In this document: piece after piece, positions 1 to 6,637 of the stretch
Numbering within the stretch: the stretch's first letter is position 1
Layout: every line of letters begins with the position of its first letter
Source: CAYNNP01 sp964398215
GTDB lineage: Bacteria; Planctomycetota; Planctomycetia; Pirellulales; Pirellulaceae
Reading direction: 5' to 3'
Length of the DNA: 9,343 nucleotides
Assembly (NCBI GenBank): GCA_964398215.1
Contig: CAYNNP010000255.1
Coordinates: forward strand, 1 to 9,343
Made by a program: the position numbers and the translations under genes
Notes under the pieces: model-generated
Databases searched by the model: none
The model's input: only the letters and a program-made list of their open reading frames with translations
Told to the model about the DNA's origin: nothing

Positions 1-104
1 TTTCTGGAATCCACGCACTTGCTAGGATGATGGAGATATTTGACGACACAAAGTTACAGGATTTGATGTGGCGCGATTCACGATACTTGCTCTGGTTTGT
101 TTGA
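1..104 (+). CDS. Possible 3' end of an upstream gene (partial, uncertain)
   Basis: The frame beginning at base 3 is open from the window edge to a TGA at 102-104, giving 33 residues that end in RYLLWFV. If real, it is the C-terminus of a gene starting outside the window, and it overlaps the lipoprotein start at 68 by 37 bases. A competing reading is the frame starting at base 1, which ends at a TGA at 28-30 after nine residues and would leave a normal 37-base gap before the lipoprotein gene. I do not recognise either peptide. The overlap is long for neighbouring bacterial genes, so neither reading is secure. Confidence 0.22.
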   Translation, partial: SGIHALARMMEIFDDTKLQDLMWRDSRYLLWFV

Positions 105-466
105 CGGTTGGGTGTGATAGTTCCCAACAGGTCGCTTCGCCTAATAAAGCTGCTGAACAAAATGTTGCCACGGGTGATGTTACCTTCCAGTTTCAATCCA
201 CCGACGACGCGCCTGTCAAAGAAATCGTGGTCAACGATGTTGCTGATGGAACGACTTTGGAAGAACTGATGCGGACGCTTGATGGCGTTTCCGTAAAAGG
301 CAGTGGCACGACGGCGTTCGTTGACAAGATTGATGACGTGCAAACGGGCGGATCCGAAGGCTGGACATTCAAGGTCGATGGCGAGTTTGCCAAACAAGGT
401 GTTGGGAAAACAATCCTGCATCCGCCCACGACCATTTCTTGGCGATTTGGTTCGTTCGACGGATAA
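68..466 (+). CDS. Small DUF4430-like lipoprotein
   Basis: Predicted 132-residue secreted protein. The N-terminus (Arg3, then a hydrophobic run) ends in a lipobox-like LTVGC with Cys16 as the likely lipidated residue. The -3/-2 residues (Thr, Val) are not ideal, so lipidation is probable rather than certain. After a polar linker (17-36), residues 37-128 resemble DUF4430 / transcobalamin C-terminal-like domains: a strand-rich fold, GTTLEELM at 61-68, then a GW(T)FKVDG segment at 98-105 and a final TISWRF strand. Family members are often surface binding modules; the ligand here is unknown. The GTG start at 68 is the only sensible one: AGG at 58-60 lies seven bases upstream, and an in-frame TGA at 41-43 closes the frame above it. 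An out-of-frame ATG at 66 overlaps the start. The gene converges on the protease gene with 32 bases between stops. Confidence 0.7.
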   Translation: MARFTILALVCLTVGCDSSQQVASPNKAAEQNVATGDVTFQFQSTDDAPVKEIVVNDVADGTTLEELMRTLDGVSVKGSGTTAFVDKIDDVQTGGSEGWTFKVDGEFAKQGVGKTILHPPTTISWRFGSFDG

Positions 467-498
467 ACGATATTTTCTTCAAACGGCTCGCGAAAACC

Positions 499-1452
499 TC
501 AGTTGCCCTGAATGGTCTTGAGACGATTGGCTAGCCAAGTCGATTCGTTGTTCAAATCGGCTGCCTTGGAAAAATCTCTCAGCTGCTCGTATCGTTTTGT
601 GATGTCGAATCCAATCGCTGCTTGTAGCTTTCGCAGACAGACCGGACAAAGATGCAACGGCTGGCTGTCGGCTTCTTCAAGATGATTGCTGCCGTTCATC
701 AAGCATTTGAAATGGACACAGTGCTTGATGCCAAACATGTGCCCCGTTTCGTGACCCATCACGCGGCAACAACGCCGCAGGACCAAAGCTGGGTCGGCGG
801 CTTTGTACCTCGAAAAACTATAAACCCCGACACGTTCTCGCAGCGAAGCTTGTCCGAAAACGTAATTCCAGCTCTCTTGCGGATACAAATCGACCATCGT
901 GATCGCAAGGATACAGTAGGCATCATCTGGAAGCTGGCCTTTGCACCACTGCAGTACATCGGTGGACAAGAGCTGTGTTTGTCCCTCGCCGCCAGTTCGT
1001 GACTTGATCGCTTTTTCGTCCACCTCGGTCGGCGGCAAAACGATGACTTCCATCTGAAAGTATCGGTTGGCAAAATCTTTGATCTGATCGATGGATTGCC
1101 CTGGCTTGGTTGCGTCGAACTCGCCCAGCGGTTGAAGATAGATCTTGTTCCGTTTCTGATTGGGAACGTTGGGCTGACCGCGCATGTATTGCGGAAACGT
1201 CTGACCTGCTTCGCGATGATTGGCAAGCCAGTCGGATGGCCCAGGCTTCCCCAAGACATCAAACCCTTTTGGGTCAAACGATGCGATTTGCTCTTTCGAG
1301 AGCCCAGAGGTGTCGCCGATCGCGGCAACAGCTTGCTGCAAAGTTGGTGGCCGGAAAGAACCCGGTTGTGCGCCGATCGTATTCCACTTCAACCAGCCAA
1401 TACCGCCAGCAAGCGAGACCAGCAGCACAAGGTACACTATCGGTCTTCTCAT
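499..1452 (-). CDS. Membrane-anchored archaemetzincin-type zinc protease (peptidase family M54)
   Basis: Predicted 317-residue metalloprotease. Residues 234-272 carry the archaemetzincin signature: HETGHMFGIKHC (zinc ligands His234, His238 and His244, general base Glu235), Cys245, then Cys250, the Met-turn Met252, and a CPVC knuckle at 269-272. In M54 the four cysteines bind a second, structural zinc. The published consensus has about 17 residues between the Met and the CxxC; here there are 16. Residues 4-20 form a hydrophobic segment after Arg2-Arg3, so the protein is probably exported and anchored, or has an uncleaved signal peptide. That is unusual, because characterised archaemetzincins are soluble and lack signal peptides. 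The region 30-110 is proline-rich and of unknown role. The ATG at 1450-1452 has only a weak GAG upstream. The gene lies 74 bases downstream of the BBP7 gene on the same strand, so co-transcription is plausible. Substrates of bacterial M54 enzymes are unknown. Confidence 0.87.
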   Translation of the reverse strand: MRRPIVYLVLLVSLAGGIGWLKWNTIGAQPGSFRPPTLQQAVAAIGDTSGLSKEQIASFDPKGFDVLGKPGPSDWLANHREAGQTFPQYMRGQPNVPNQKRNKIYLQPLGEFDATKPGQSIDQIKDFANRYFQMEVIVLPPTEVDEKAIKSRTGGEGQTQLLSTDVLQWCKGQLPDDAYCILAITMVDLYPQESWNYVFGQASLRERVGVYSFSRYKAADPALVLRRCCRVMGHETGHMFGIKHCVHFKCLMNGSNHLEEADSQPLHLCPVCLRKLQAAIGFDITKRYEQLRDFSKAADLNNESTWLANRLKTIQGN

Positions 1453-1526
1453 GTTTCGATCTCAAACGGCGCTATTGCAATGTCGATCCGGCGGGCGACG
1501 ACATTGTAACACAGCGCAGCTTTGTC

Positions 1527-3137
1527 TTAGTACACATACTGAAGGCCGAAGTGGACGCCTTGTACGTAGAACGTGCGGAAATCCAAATTCAATTGTGGGC
1601 TGGCAGCACCAACCAGCGGATCCGATGCGTTCACTGCAAGCGTGGGGTCGATGGTCCCGCTGGGCTGGAGCGCGTCCGTCAAACCGATGATGTGATACCC
1701 AAAGGTAACATCAAAGTTCGGGTACTTTTGCCAACCGAGCGTAAAGTCCAATTCAGGCGCCCATGCAAACGTGCTGTCGCTGAATCGTCCCGAGTTTGTA
1801 TTGCGAACCAATAGGCCTTGGCTATCCGTACTTGATACGCCGTCGATACTAGTCGTGGTTTCGCCGGTCAGGATCGCCGTTCGTTTTAACGAACCAAAAC
1901 CGGTTTTGAAAAGCGACCTGAACGACCAGCAATTTTCACGATACAAAGTTGAGAAGCCAATTTGGCCACCATGAAATTCGTTCTTCGTAGCGAATCGATC
2001 TTGCAAGGATTGGACAGCTCCCAGCGGAGCCGTGATCACGGTATTGTCGTCGCTAAGCGACATTGCCGTGGTGTTGATTTGTAAACTTTCGTCGACCCGC
2101 ATGAACTGATAGCCGTACAACACGTCAATCGTGCCGCCAAACTGTCCGTGAGTCAGCCGCCGAATTGAAATGTCGGCCCCAAAAACTTCGCTTTCGCCTC
2201 TGACTGAAACGGTCCCCTCGGTCTCATTTGGAAACACGACCAACTGGACATCGGGCACGCCGACCTGTCCGTCACTAACATCGACGATCGGACGCCCAAG
2301 AACATCAAACTCGTTTTGAGATCCGTTAAAATTGAAGACTTCTTCGCCCGCAAACCAACCGCGGAAAACCACGCTCTTGTGTTGGCCTTGGTCCAACCAC
2401 AAACCGAGTTCCAAGCGACCGCCGGCTGTCACGTCTCTTAAAATTGAATCGCCGCCAACTAAAATCGTCGTGCCTATGTCGCCAATCTGGCCCGCGGTGT
2501 CAGGATCGGTGCTCGGGCCAGTTGTTACCAACGGCGGAGGACGATCACCACGGCGAAACATTAACAACAAATCGATCGAACCGAACCAGTTACCGGATCT
2601 TAAACCTAACCCGCCGCATCGCCCTGAACGGCAGCCCATCGAATCGCATCCGATTGAATCGCAAGCTCCCAAGCATTGATCGCAGCTACAACTGCCTTGC
2701 ATCACAGGTAACGAACTGTGGATTTGTTCGCCAAGAATTGGATGTGGGGCAGGCGACTGAATTGGCGAATTAAATATTTCGGGTGCTGCCAGCGTTGGAC
2801 CTGAAACGGTGGGAGCTGGTGACAAAATCTCTTCGTGGCCAACTTGGCGAACGACACCACCGGAAATTGAATTTGTGTAACGCCGATCGATTACCGGGCC
2901 GGGGATCGATTGACCACGACTATTCGATGGTGAACGTTCTATCGCAACTGGCGGCAATTCAACGGTTATCGGAACCAGCGGCTCATTCAGCTTTGATTTT
3001 GCAATGTAGCCTTCAAGAGTAGGTGGTTGGTAGGTCGACCGGTCCGGCCGCTTTCCGCGAACCTGCGCAAATGCAGTTACACTGGTGGCAATGCATGCGA
3101 CAAGCACGATCAAGATTCGTTGAACGCTGGTATTCAT
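1527..3137 (-). CDS. BBP7-family (DUF1551) outer-membrane beta-barrel protein
   Basis: Predicted 536-residue outer-membrane protein. A signal peptide (residues 1-24, ending AFA before Gln25) is followed by a Pro/Ser-rich, low-complexity linker (about 26-148). A short cysteine-rich segment at 150-174 has Cys at 150, 152, 155, 159, 164, 169 and 174, with a CDSxG repeat. The barrel runs from about 183 to the end. Its start, WFGSIDLLLMFRRGDRPPPL then VTTGP, matches the hallmark opening of BBP7 proteins, and the chain ends in an aromatic-rich FGLQYVY strand typical of barrels. BBP7 proteins are numerous in planctomycetes and their function is unknown; transport or surface structure is an inference only. 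The ATG at 3135-3137 has no clear Shine-Dalgarno site, but the signal peptide directly after it supports this start. A 74-base gap to the downstream protease gene suggests a shared transcript. Confidence 0.88.
   Translation of the reverse strand: MNTSVQRILIVLVACIATSVTAFAQVRGKRPDRSTYQPPTLEGYIAKSKLNEPLVPITVELPPVAIERSPSNSRGQSIPGPVIDRRYTNSISGGVVRQVGHEEILSPAPTVSGPTLAAPEIFNSPIQSPAPHPILGEQIHSSLPVMQGSCSCDQCLGACDSIGCDSMGCRSGRCGGLGLRSGNWFGSIDLLLMFRRGDRPPPLVTTGPSTDPDTAGQIGDIGTTILVGGDSILRDVTAGGRLELGLWLDQGQHKSVVFRGWFAGEEVFNFNGSQNEFDVLGRPIVDVSDGQVGVPDVQLVVFPNETEGTVSVRGESEVFGADISIRRLTHGQFGGTIDVLYGYQFMRVDESLQINTTAMSLSDDNTVITAPLGAVQSLQDRFATKNEFHGGQIGFSTLYRENCWSFRSLFKTGFGSLKRTAILTGETTTSIDGVSSTDSQGLLVRNTNSGRFSDSTFAWAPELDFTLGWQKYPNFDVTFGYHIIGLTDALQPSGTIDPTLAVNASDPLVGAASPQLNLDFRTFYVQGVHFGLQYVY
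2616..2690 (-). other. Cysteine-rich repeat segment within the BBP7 gene
   Basis: Codons 150-174 of the barrel gene encode seven cysteines in 25 residues, including two near-identical five-residue units (CDSIG, CDSMG). The segment sits between the proline-rich linker and the first barrel strand, so it should face the periplasm or surface. It could form disulfides or bind metal. The spacing does not match a zinc-finger or ferredoxin pattern that I recognise. Confidence 0.6.
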
Positions 3138-3242
3138 CAGGGTTACCAGGAAGGATTGGAGTGAAGCACCATGACCACGTGCGAACCGAAGGTGGCTCTT
3201 GCGCGATAGGTCTTACTCTTTTCTTCGACCGTTCCAGTTATG

Positions 3243-3260
3243 CCAATTAAGTAAAATTGG
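3243..3260. promoter_or_regulatory. Perfect 6-base inverted repeat between phosphatase and BBP7 genes
   Basis: CCAATT at 3243-3248 and AATTGG at 3255-3260 are perfect reverse complements around a six-base A-rich spacer. The site lies 105 bases upstream of the BBP7 ATG and 43 bases past the phosphatase stop. No T-tract follows on the minus strand, so it is a poor terminator. An operator or a chance palindrome is possible. A second small dyad (GACG, four bases, CGTC) lies at 3269-3280. Confidence 0.25.
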
Positions 3261-3303
3261 AAAGCTTTGACGATTACGTCGACTCTACGGGTCTGTTTAG
3301 CTA

Positions 3304-3969
3304 TCAATCCTGCTGACGGACGTCGCCTTGCTGGTTCGTTTGCCAGACTTCTTTGGTCATCAGGTCCATCGCAGTTAGCCAGCCACCGCCATAGCAAAAC
3401 GTATCCAGACAGATCAAATGCCCAACATCCAGGACTTCGCCATCTTTGTTTGCCGTGTGGCCGACCACAGCCGTGCTGCCGTTTTTGTGTGGCGCCGGCA
3501 ATCCCTGATTCAAGTGATACCAACGCAATAGGCTGACCGGTTGGTCCTCGAGTTCGAGTTCTGGATCGTATGCCGCATGCGTAAAAAAGAACTCCTTGTA
3601 CTCGAAATAGTCGCCAAGGGATTCATAAAACGCTTGATGCTCAGGCGGCAAGAAATCCAGATCACCATCAAATCCGTAGCTTTCTAGCGTGTCGACGCCA
3701 CCATGCTTGATCCATTCCAGGTGCGAACCGCCTTTGCCGATCACTTCCATCATCATTTCTTCGTGATTGCCCAGCAAACTGACCAATCGCGTCTTGGTCT
3801 TCCAATCCAGCAGAGTATCCACGACCCCCCTCGAATCGGGTCCACGATCAACATAATCCCCAAGCGTCACGACGATATCGTGCGGCCCTGGGGCGACTTC
3901 TTGCAAAAGTCTTTGTAGTGCGGTGTTGCAACCGTGGATATCTCCAATCGCAATTAGCCTTTCGCTCAC
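3304..3969 (-). CDS. PPP-family metallophosphatase (bacterial serine/threonine-phosphatase-like)
   Basis: Predicted 221-residue cytoplasmic phosphoesterase containing all the PPP-family blocks: GDIHG at 9-13 (Asp10, His12), GDYVDRG at 37-43, GNHE at 67-70, a THA at 130-132 with metal-ligand-like His131, and GHT at 170-172 with His171. These bind two metal ions and the phosphate. The set matches bacterial PPP phosphatases, a group that includes both protein phosphatases and ApaH/PrpE-like dinucleotide hydrolases. Substrate cannot be decided from sequence. The frame stays open upstream to an ATG at 4107, but those 46 extra codons look non-coding. The GTG at 3967-3969 directly precedes the first core strand (SERLIAIGDIHG) and has AGG seven bases upstream, so I use it. 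The gene diverges from the vWA gene and lies 166 bases upstream of the BBP7 gene; linkage to that gene is uncertain. Confidence 0.85.
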   Translation of the reverse strand: MSERLIAIGDIHGCNTALQRLLQEVAPGPHDIVVTLGDYVDRGPDSRGVVDTLLDWKTKTRLVSLLGNHEEMMMEVIGKGGSHLEWIKHGGVDTLESYGFDGDLDFLPPEHQAFYESLGDYFEYKEFFFTHAAYDPELELEDQPVSLLRWYHLNQGLPAPHKNGSTAVVGHTANKDGEVLDVGHLICLDTFCYGGGWLTAMDLMTKEVWQTNQQGDVRQQD

Positions 3970-4295
3970 AGAACACCTAAACAACGGGAAATATCGGAGA
4001 ATACAGGGCAAAATAGTCGTTGTTTGCTTGGAACCGAAGGGGGTTGCAAGGAAACGAATAGGGTAACATTCATAGGGCGGAATCTTGTTTTTGGCTAATA
4101 ATGCCACTTTACAGGTACGAAAGTGAGGCGAAAACGTTCTTACTTACGGATGGAATGGCCTCTTTCGCGTTGCAAGTTTGCCCAGTCTGGGCGAAACTGT
4201 CCACGATGGAGCAATTGCATGCCGATTTGATGGTTATCTGAAATCACCATCAGACGCAGCACTTTGACAGCTAGATACTCAAGTTGGACATCACC
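3970..4295. promoter_or_regulatory. Divergent intergenic region (phosphatase / vWA gene)
   Basis: About 326 bases separate the two divergent starts, so promoters for both genes should lie here. The part next to the phosphatase holds its likely ribosome site (AGG about 3976-3978, read on the minus strand). The only clear structure is the dyad at 4228-4252. I cannot assign -10/-35 elements with confidence, and I see no further gene. Confidence 0.5.
4228..4252. promoter_or_regulatory. Perfect 7-base dyad upstream of the vWA gene
   Basis: TGATGGT at 4228-4234 and ACCATCA at 4246-4252 are exact reverse complements around an 11-base spacer. The site ends 43 bases before the GTG start of the vWA gene. 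It could be an operator for a dimeric regulator or a hairpin in the 5' leader. A helix-turn-helix dimer would fit the half-site spacing of about 18 bases centre to centre less neatly than a two-turn site. No regulator is encoded nearby. Confidence 0.35.
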
Positions 4296-6356
4296 GTGTC
4301 AAGAGATCCAATATCTTCAAAACCACCTCAAGACTCTCGTTTGGATGCGGGGGTCGACGCTTGGGATGAAGAGGAACTGGAGGACGAGCCAGTTCTTCAG
4401 ACCAACGAAACAACTGCCCTGATCGGCAGCATGTTGGTCCATTTGACAATTATCCTGGCTCTCGCGCTGGTGCAGCTTAGCAACAGCGAGGACGAAGAAG
4501 CCGTTGTGATCGTGGCGACACCGCCTACTCACGAACAAGATTTAGAGACAATCGATGTCGTGACCTACAGCCCAGTGGCGGCCGAGACGGTTGGCGCAAA
4601 CTCAGAGTCTTTTACGGACGTCGCGCAAGCTTCAGCAGAAGTCTTCGACGAAGTTTCAGAGATCCCGGATCCAGTCGACATGGAACCAACGGATCTTGGG
4701 CAAATTGCTGTCAATAATATCTTTTCGCAGCCAACCGCACCGATGGATCGCTTGACCAACCAGAAAGGCCAAGTCGGTCAGAGTGAGACTGGTGCAGCCG
4801 GAGCAGTTGACCGCTTGACGCAAGAAATCCTGCAGTCACTGGAAGAACGCCCAACACTTGTGGTCTGGTTGTTTGACCAAAGCGGTTCTTTGCACCGTCA
4901 GCGTCGCGAGATTCGTGATCGCTTCGATCGTATTTACGAAGAGCTGGGGATTGTCCGCAAGGCTCGCGAGTCAAAGAACCCGAAAGGCACGACCAAAACA
5001 AACCATGACGCAGCTTTGCTGACTTCCATCATCGGCTTTGGCAACGATGTCAAACTCTACACGGAAAACCCAACCGAAGACGTCGAAGAAATCAAGTCGA
5101 TCGTGGACAACATCCAAGTCGATTCAACCGGAGTGGAACGAGTATTCACCGCGATCAGTTCTGCCGCCGATCAATACATGTCCTTTCGCCGCAGCCGTGG
5201 TGGTAAAGGGCCGCAGCGAAACGTGATGTTCGTGGTCGTTACCGACGAGCGTGGCGATGACGAGATCCAACTTGAAAAATCGATTCAAGGTTGCCGCCGC
5301 TGGGGAATCCCAGTTTACGTGATCGGTGTTCCTGCACCGTTCGGTCGCGCTTCCACACTGGTCAAGTACGTTGATCCGGATCCAAAGTATGACCAATCTC
5401 CTAAATGGGCTCAGGTTGACCAAGGCCCCGAGACTTTCCGCCCTGAACGTGTCAACATCGGCTTCTCAGGTAACTTTGAAAAAGAGCCTGTGATCGATAG
5501 CGGTTTCGGCCCTTACAGTTTGACTCGGTTGTGTTACGAGACTGGCGGAATCTACTTCACCGTCCACCCGAACCGAAACGTCAATCGCAAAGTGAATCGT
5601 GGCGAAGTGGATGCTTATGCATCTGATCTGCAGTACTTCTTTGACCCGATCATTATGCAGCGTTACCGCCCCGACTACTTGTCTCAAGCGGATTACATGA
5701 ACAAGGTCAAAGCGAGCCCGCTCCGTCAGTCCTTGGTCAGAGCGGCTCTGATGAGTCCTGCCAAAGGTGTCAACAAAGTCAAAACACGATTCGTCCAAGT
5801 CGACATCGCGCGTTTGGCTGGCGAACTGACAGAGGCGCAACAGGCAGTCGCGGTTCTCGAACGCCCATTAGCGATGATGAAGTCAGCGCTTGAGCCGGGA
5901 ATGAAGTTTCGCGATTCAGAAGAAAGCGTGCGTTGGCGTGCGGGCTACGATTTGGCCATGGGCCGCGTCCTGGCTCAAAAGGTACGCACCGAGACTTACA
6001 ATGCGATGCTGGCCGAAGCAAAACGCGGCGGGATGAAATTCAAAGGCGAAAAGAGCAATACTTGGGTTCTAAAACCAAGTGATGATGTAACAGTCGGCAG
6101 TAAGTGGAAACGCGAAGCTGAGGCAGCTGTTGAATTGCTAAGCACCGTTGCCAATGAACACAAAGGAACTCCATGGGCGCTGCTTGCTCAGAAAGAACTG
6201 GAAGTTCCAATCGGCTGGAAGTGGGAAGAAGATTTCACCGACATGACGCCACGCAAACGTCGTCCAGGCAACGGTGGCAATAACAACAACACCCCAAGCG
6301 ACGACAAAAAACGGATGCTTAAGAAAGCACCGAAACGTCCCGTGCCAAAGTTGTAG
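4296..6356 (+). CDS. Membrane-anchored von Willebrand factor A (vWA) domain protein
   Basis: Predicted 686-residue protein. An acidic N-terminal stretch (about 20-32) precedes one hydrophobic segment at 41-61, then an acidic, low-complexity linker (62-180). The vWA domain spans about 186-350. Its metal (MIDAS) site looks complete: DQSGS at 194-198 (Asp194, Ser196, Ser198), Thr278 in DSTGVERV, and Asp317 in VVVTDERGDD. Residues 405-425 (YSLTRLCYETGGIYFTV) look like a trailing vWA-associated segment. The C-terminal third is helical and charged, ending in a basic tail with an Asn run (NNNN, 663-666) and many Lys and Pro. Such proteins usually bind partners through the metal site; no partner is identifiable. 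Start choice: GTG at 4296 with GGA eight bases upstream, or TTG at 4284 (690 residues, no visible ribosome site). An in-frame TAG at 4272 excludes longer forms. Topology is unclear because both flanks of the membrane segment are acidic. Confidence 0.83.
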   Translation: MSRDPISSKPPQDSRLDAGVDAWDEEELEDEPVLQTNETTALIGSMLVHLTIILALALVQLSNSEDEEAVVIVATPPTHEQDLETIDVVTYSPVAAETVGANSESFTDVAQASAEVFDEVSEIPDPVDMEPTDLGQIAVNNIFSQPTAPMDRLTNQKGQVGQSETGAAGAVDRLTQEILQSLEERPTLVVWLFDQSGSLHRQRREIRDRFDRIYEELGIVRKARESKNPKGTTKTNHDAALLTSIIGFGNDVKLYTENPTEDVEEIKSIVDNIQVDSTGVERVFTAISSAADQYMSFRRSRGGKGPQRNVMFVVVTDERGDDEIQLEKSIQGCRRWGIPVYVIGVPAPFGRASTLVKYVDPDPKYDQSPKWAQVDQGPETFRPERVNIGFSGNFEKEPVIDSGFGPYSLTRLCYETGGIYFTVHPNRNVNRKVNRGEVDAYASDLQYFFDPIIMQRYRPDYLSQADYMNKVKASPLRQSLVRAALMSPAKGVNKVKTRFVQVDIARLAGELTEAQQAVAVLERPLAMMKSALEPGMKFRDSEESVRWRAGYDLAMGRVLAQKVRTETYNAMLAEAKRGGMKFKGEKSNTWVLKPSDDVTVGSKWKREAEAAVELLSTVANEHKGTPWALLAQKELEVPIGWKWEEDFTDMTPRKRRPGNGGNNNNTPSDDKKRMLKKAPKRPVPKL

Positions 6357-6380
6357 CGAAACGGTAACCCGACGCGTGAG

Positions 6381-6414
6381 CGAGGGACCAAGTCAAGATT
6401 GCCCCTCGGTTTTT
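6381..6414 (+). terminator. Putative Rho-independent terminator 1 after the vWA gene
   Basis: A six-base GC-rich stem, CGAGGG at 6381-6386 with CCCTCG at 6403-6408, closes a 16-base loop and is followed by five T's at 6410-6414. The loop is long for a classical terminator. Its position, 24 bases past the vWA stop, supports the call. Confidence 0.5.
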
Positions 6415-6440
6415 GGAGTCGCGCTCTTCTGGTAACCCGA

Positions 6441-6484
6441 AGCGTTAGCGAGGGACCGTGTCAACATTGTCCCTCACGCTTTTT
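6441..6484 (+). terminator. Putative Rho-independent terminator 2 after the vWA gene
   Basis: The second repeat copy folds better than the first. GAGGGAC at 6450-6456 pairs with GTCCCTC at 6469-6475 around a 12-base loop. The stem extends with AGCGT at 6441-6445 and ACGCT at 6476-6480 past a four-base left bulge. T's at 6480-6484 follow at once. Both arms keep pairing although the centre differs from copy 1, which suggests the stem is under selection. Confidence 0.55.
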
Positions 6485-6487
6485 GGA

Positions 6488-6506
6488 ATTGCGCTTTTGG
6501 CGCAAT
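6488..6506. repeat. Perfect short hairpin
   Basis: ATTGCGC at 6488-6494 and GCGCAAT at 6500-6506 pair perfectly around a five-base TTTTG loop. The hairpin sits just past the second terminator-like repeat. No T-tract follows on the plus strand, so it may be a remnant of the repeat family or a transcript 3'-end stabiliser. Confidence 0.45.
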
Positions 6507-6637
6507 GTATCAAGATTCGTTTGTGTGACTGGATGAAAACCAGCCACGGAGTGGCGAATTGCGGGGCAACATCAGTTCCTGAACGGTCAAGCAAATTACG
6601 TTGCCGCAATAAAACAGTGCAGCGTTTTACAAAACTC

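Larger units (their letters stand above)
6363..6498. repeat. Tandem pair of about 68-base extragenic repeats
   Basis: Two copies start at 6363 and 6431, each opening with GGTAACCCGA, continuing with a GCGT(G/T)AGCGAGGGACC block, a divergent 12-base centre and C-C-C-T-C, then a T-tract and a GCGCT(C/T)TT end. They align over their whole length with a two-base indel and roughly three-quarters identity. The array begins six bases after the vWA stop. From memory, similar GGTAACCCGAAGCGTTAGCG-type sequences are dispersed in planctomycete genomes; I could not search. Confidence 0.7.

Noticed and set aside
1110..1814. Long plus-strand open frame (234 codons) opposite the protease and barrel genes
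   Set aside because: It is the antisense shadow of two well-supported genes, rich in Arg and Cys, with no recognisable domain.
3970..4107. N-terminal extension of the phosphatase to an ATG at 4107
   Set aside because: The 46 codons show no family resemblance, and a GTG with a ribosome site directly precedes the conserved core.
4264..4269. Consensus -35 box TTGACA before the vWA gene
   Set aside because: It is only 26 bases from the GTG start, so a matching -10 and transcript start would fall at or inside the coding region; no -10-like sequence sits at proper spacing.
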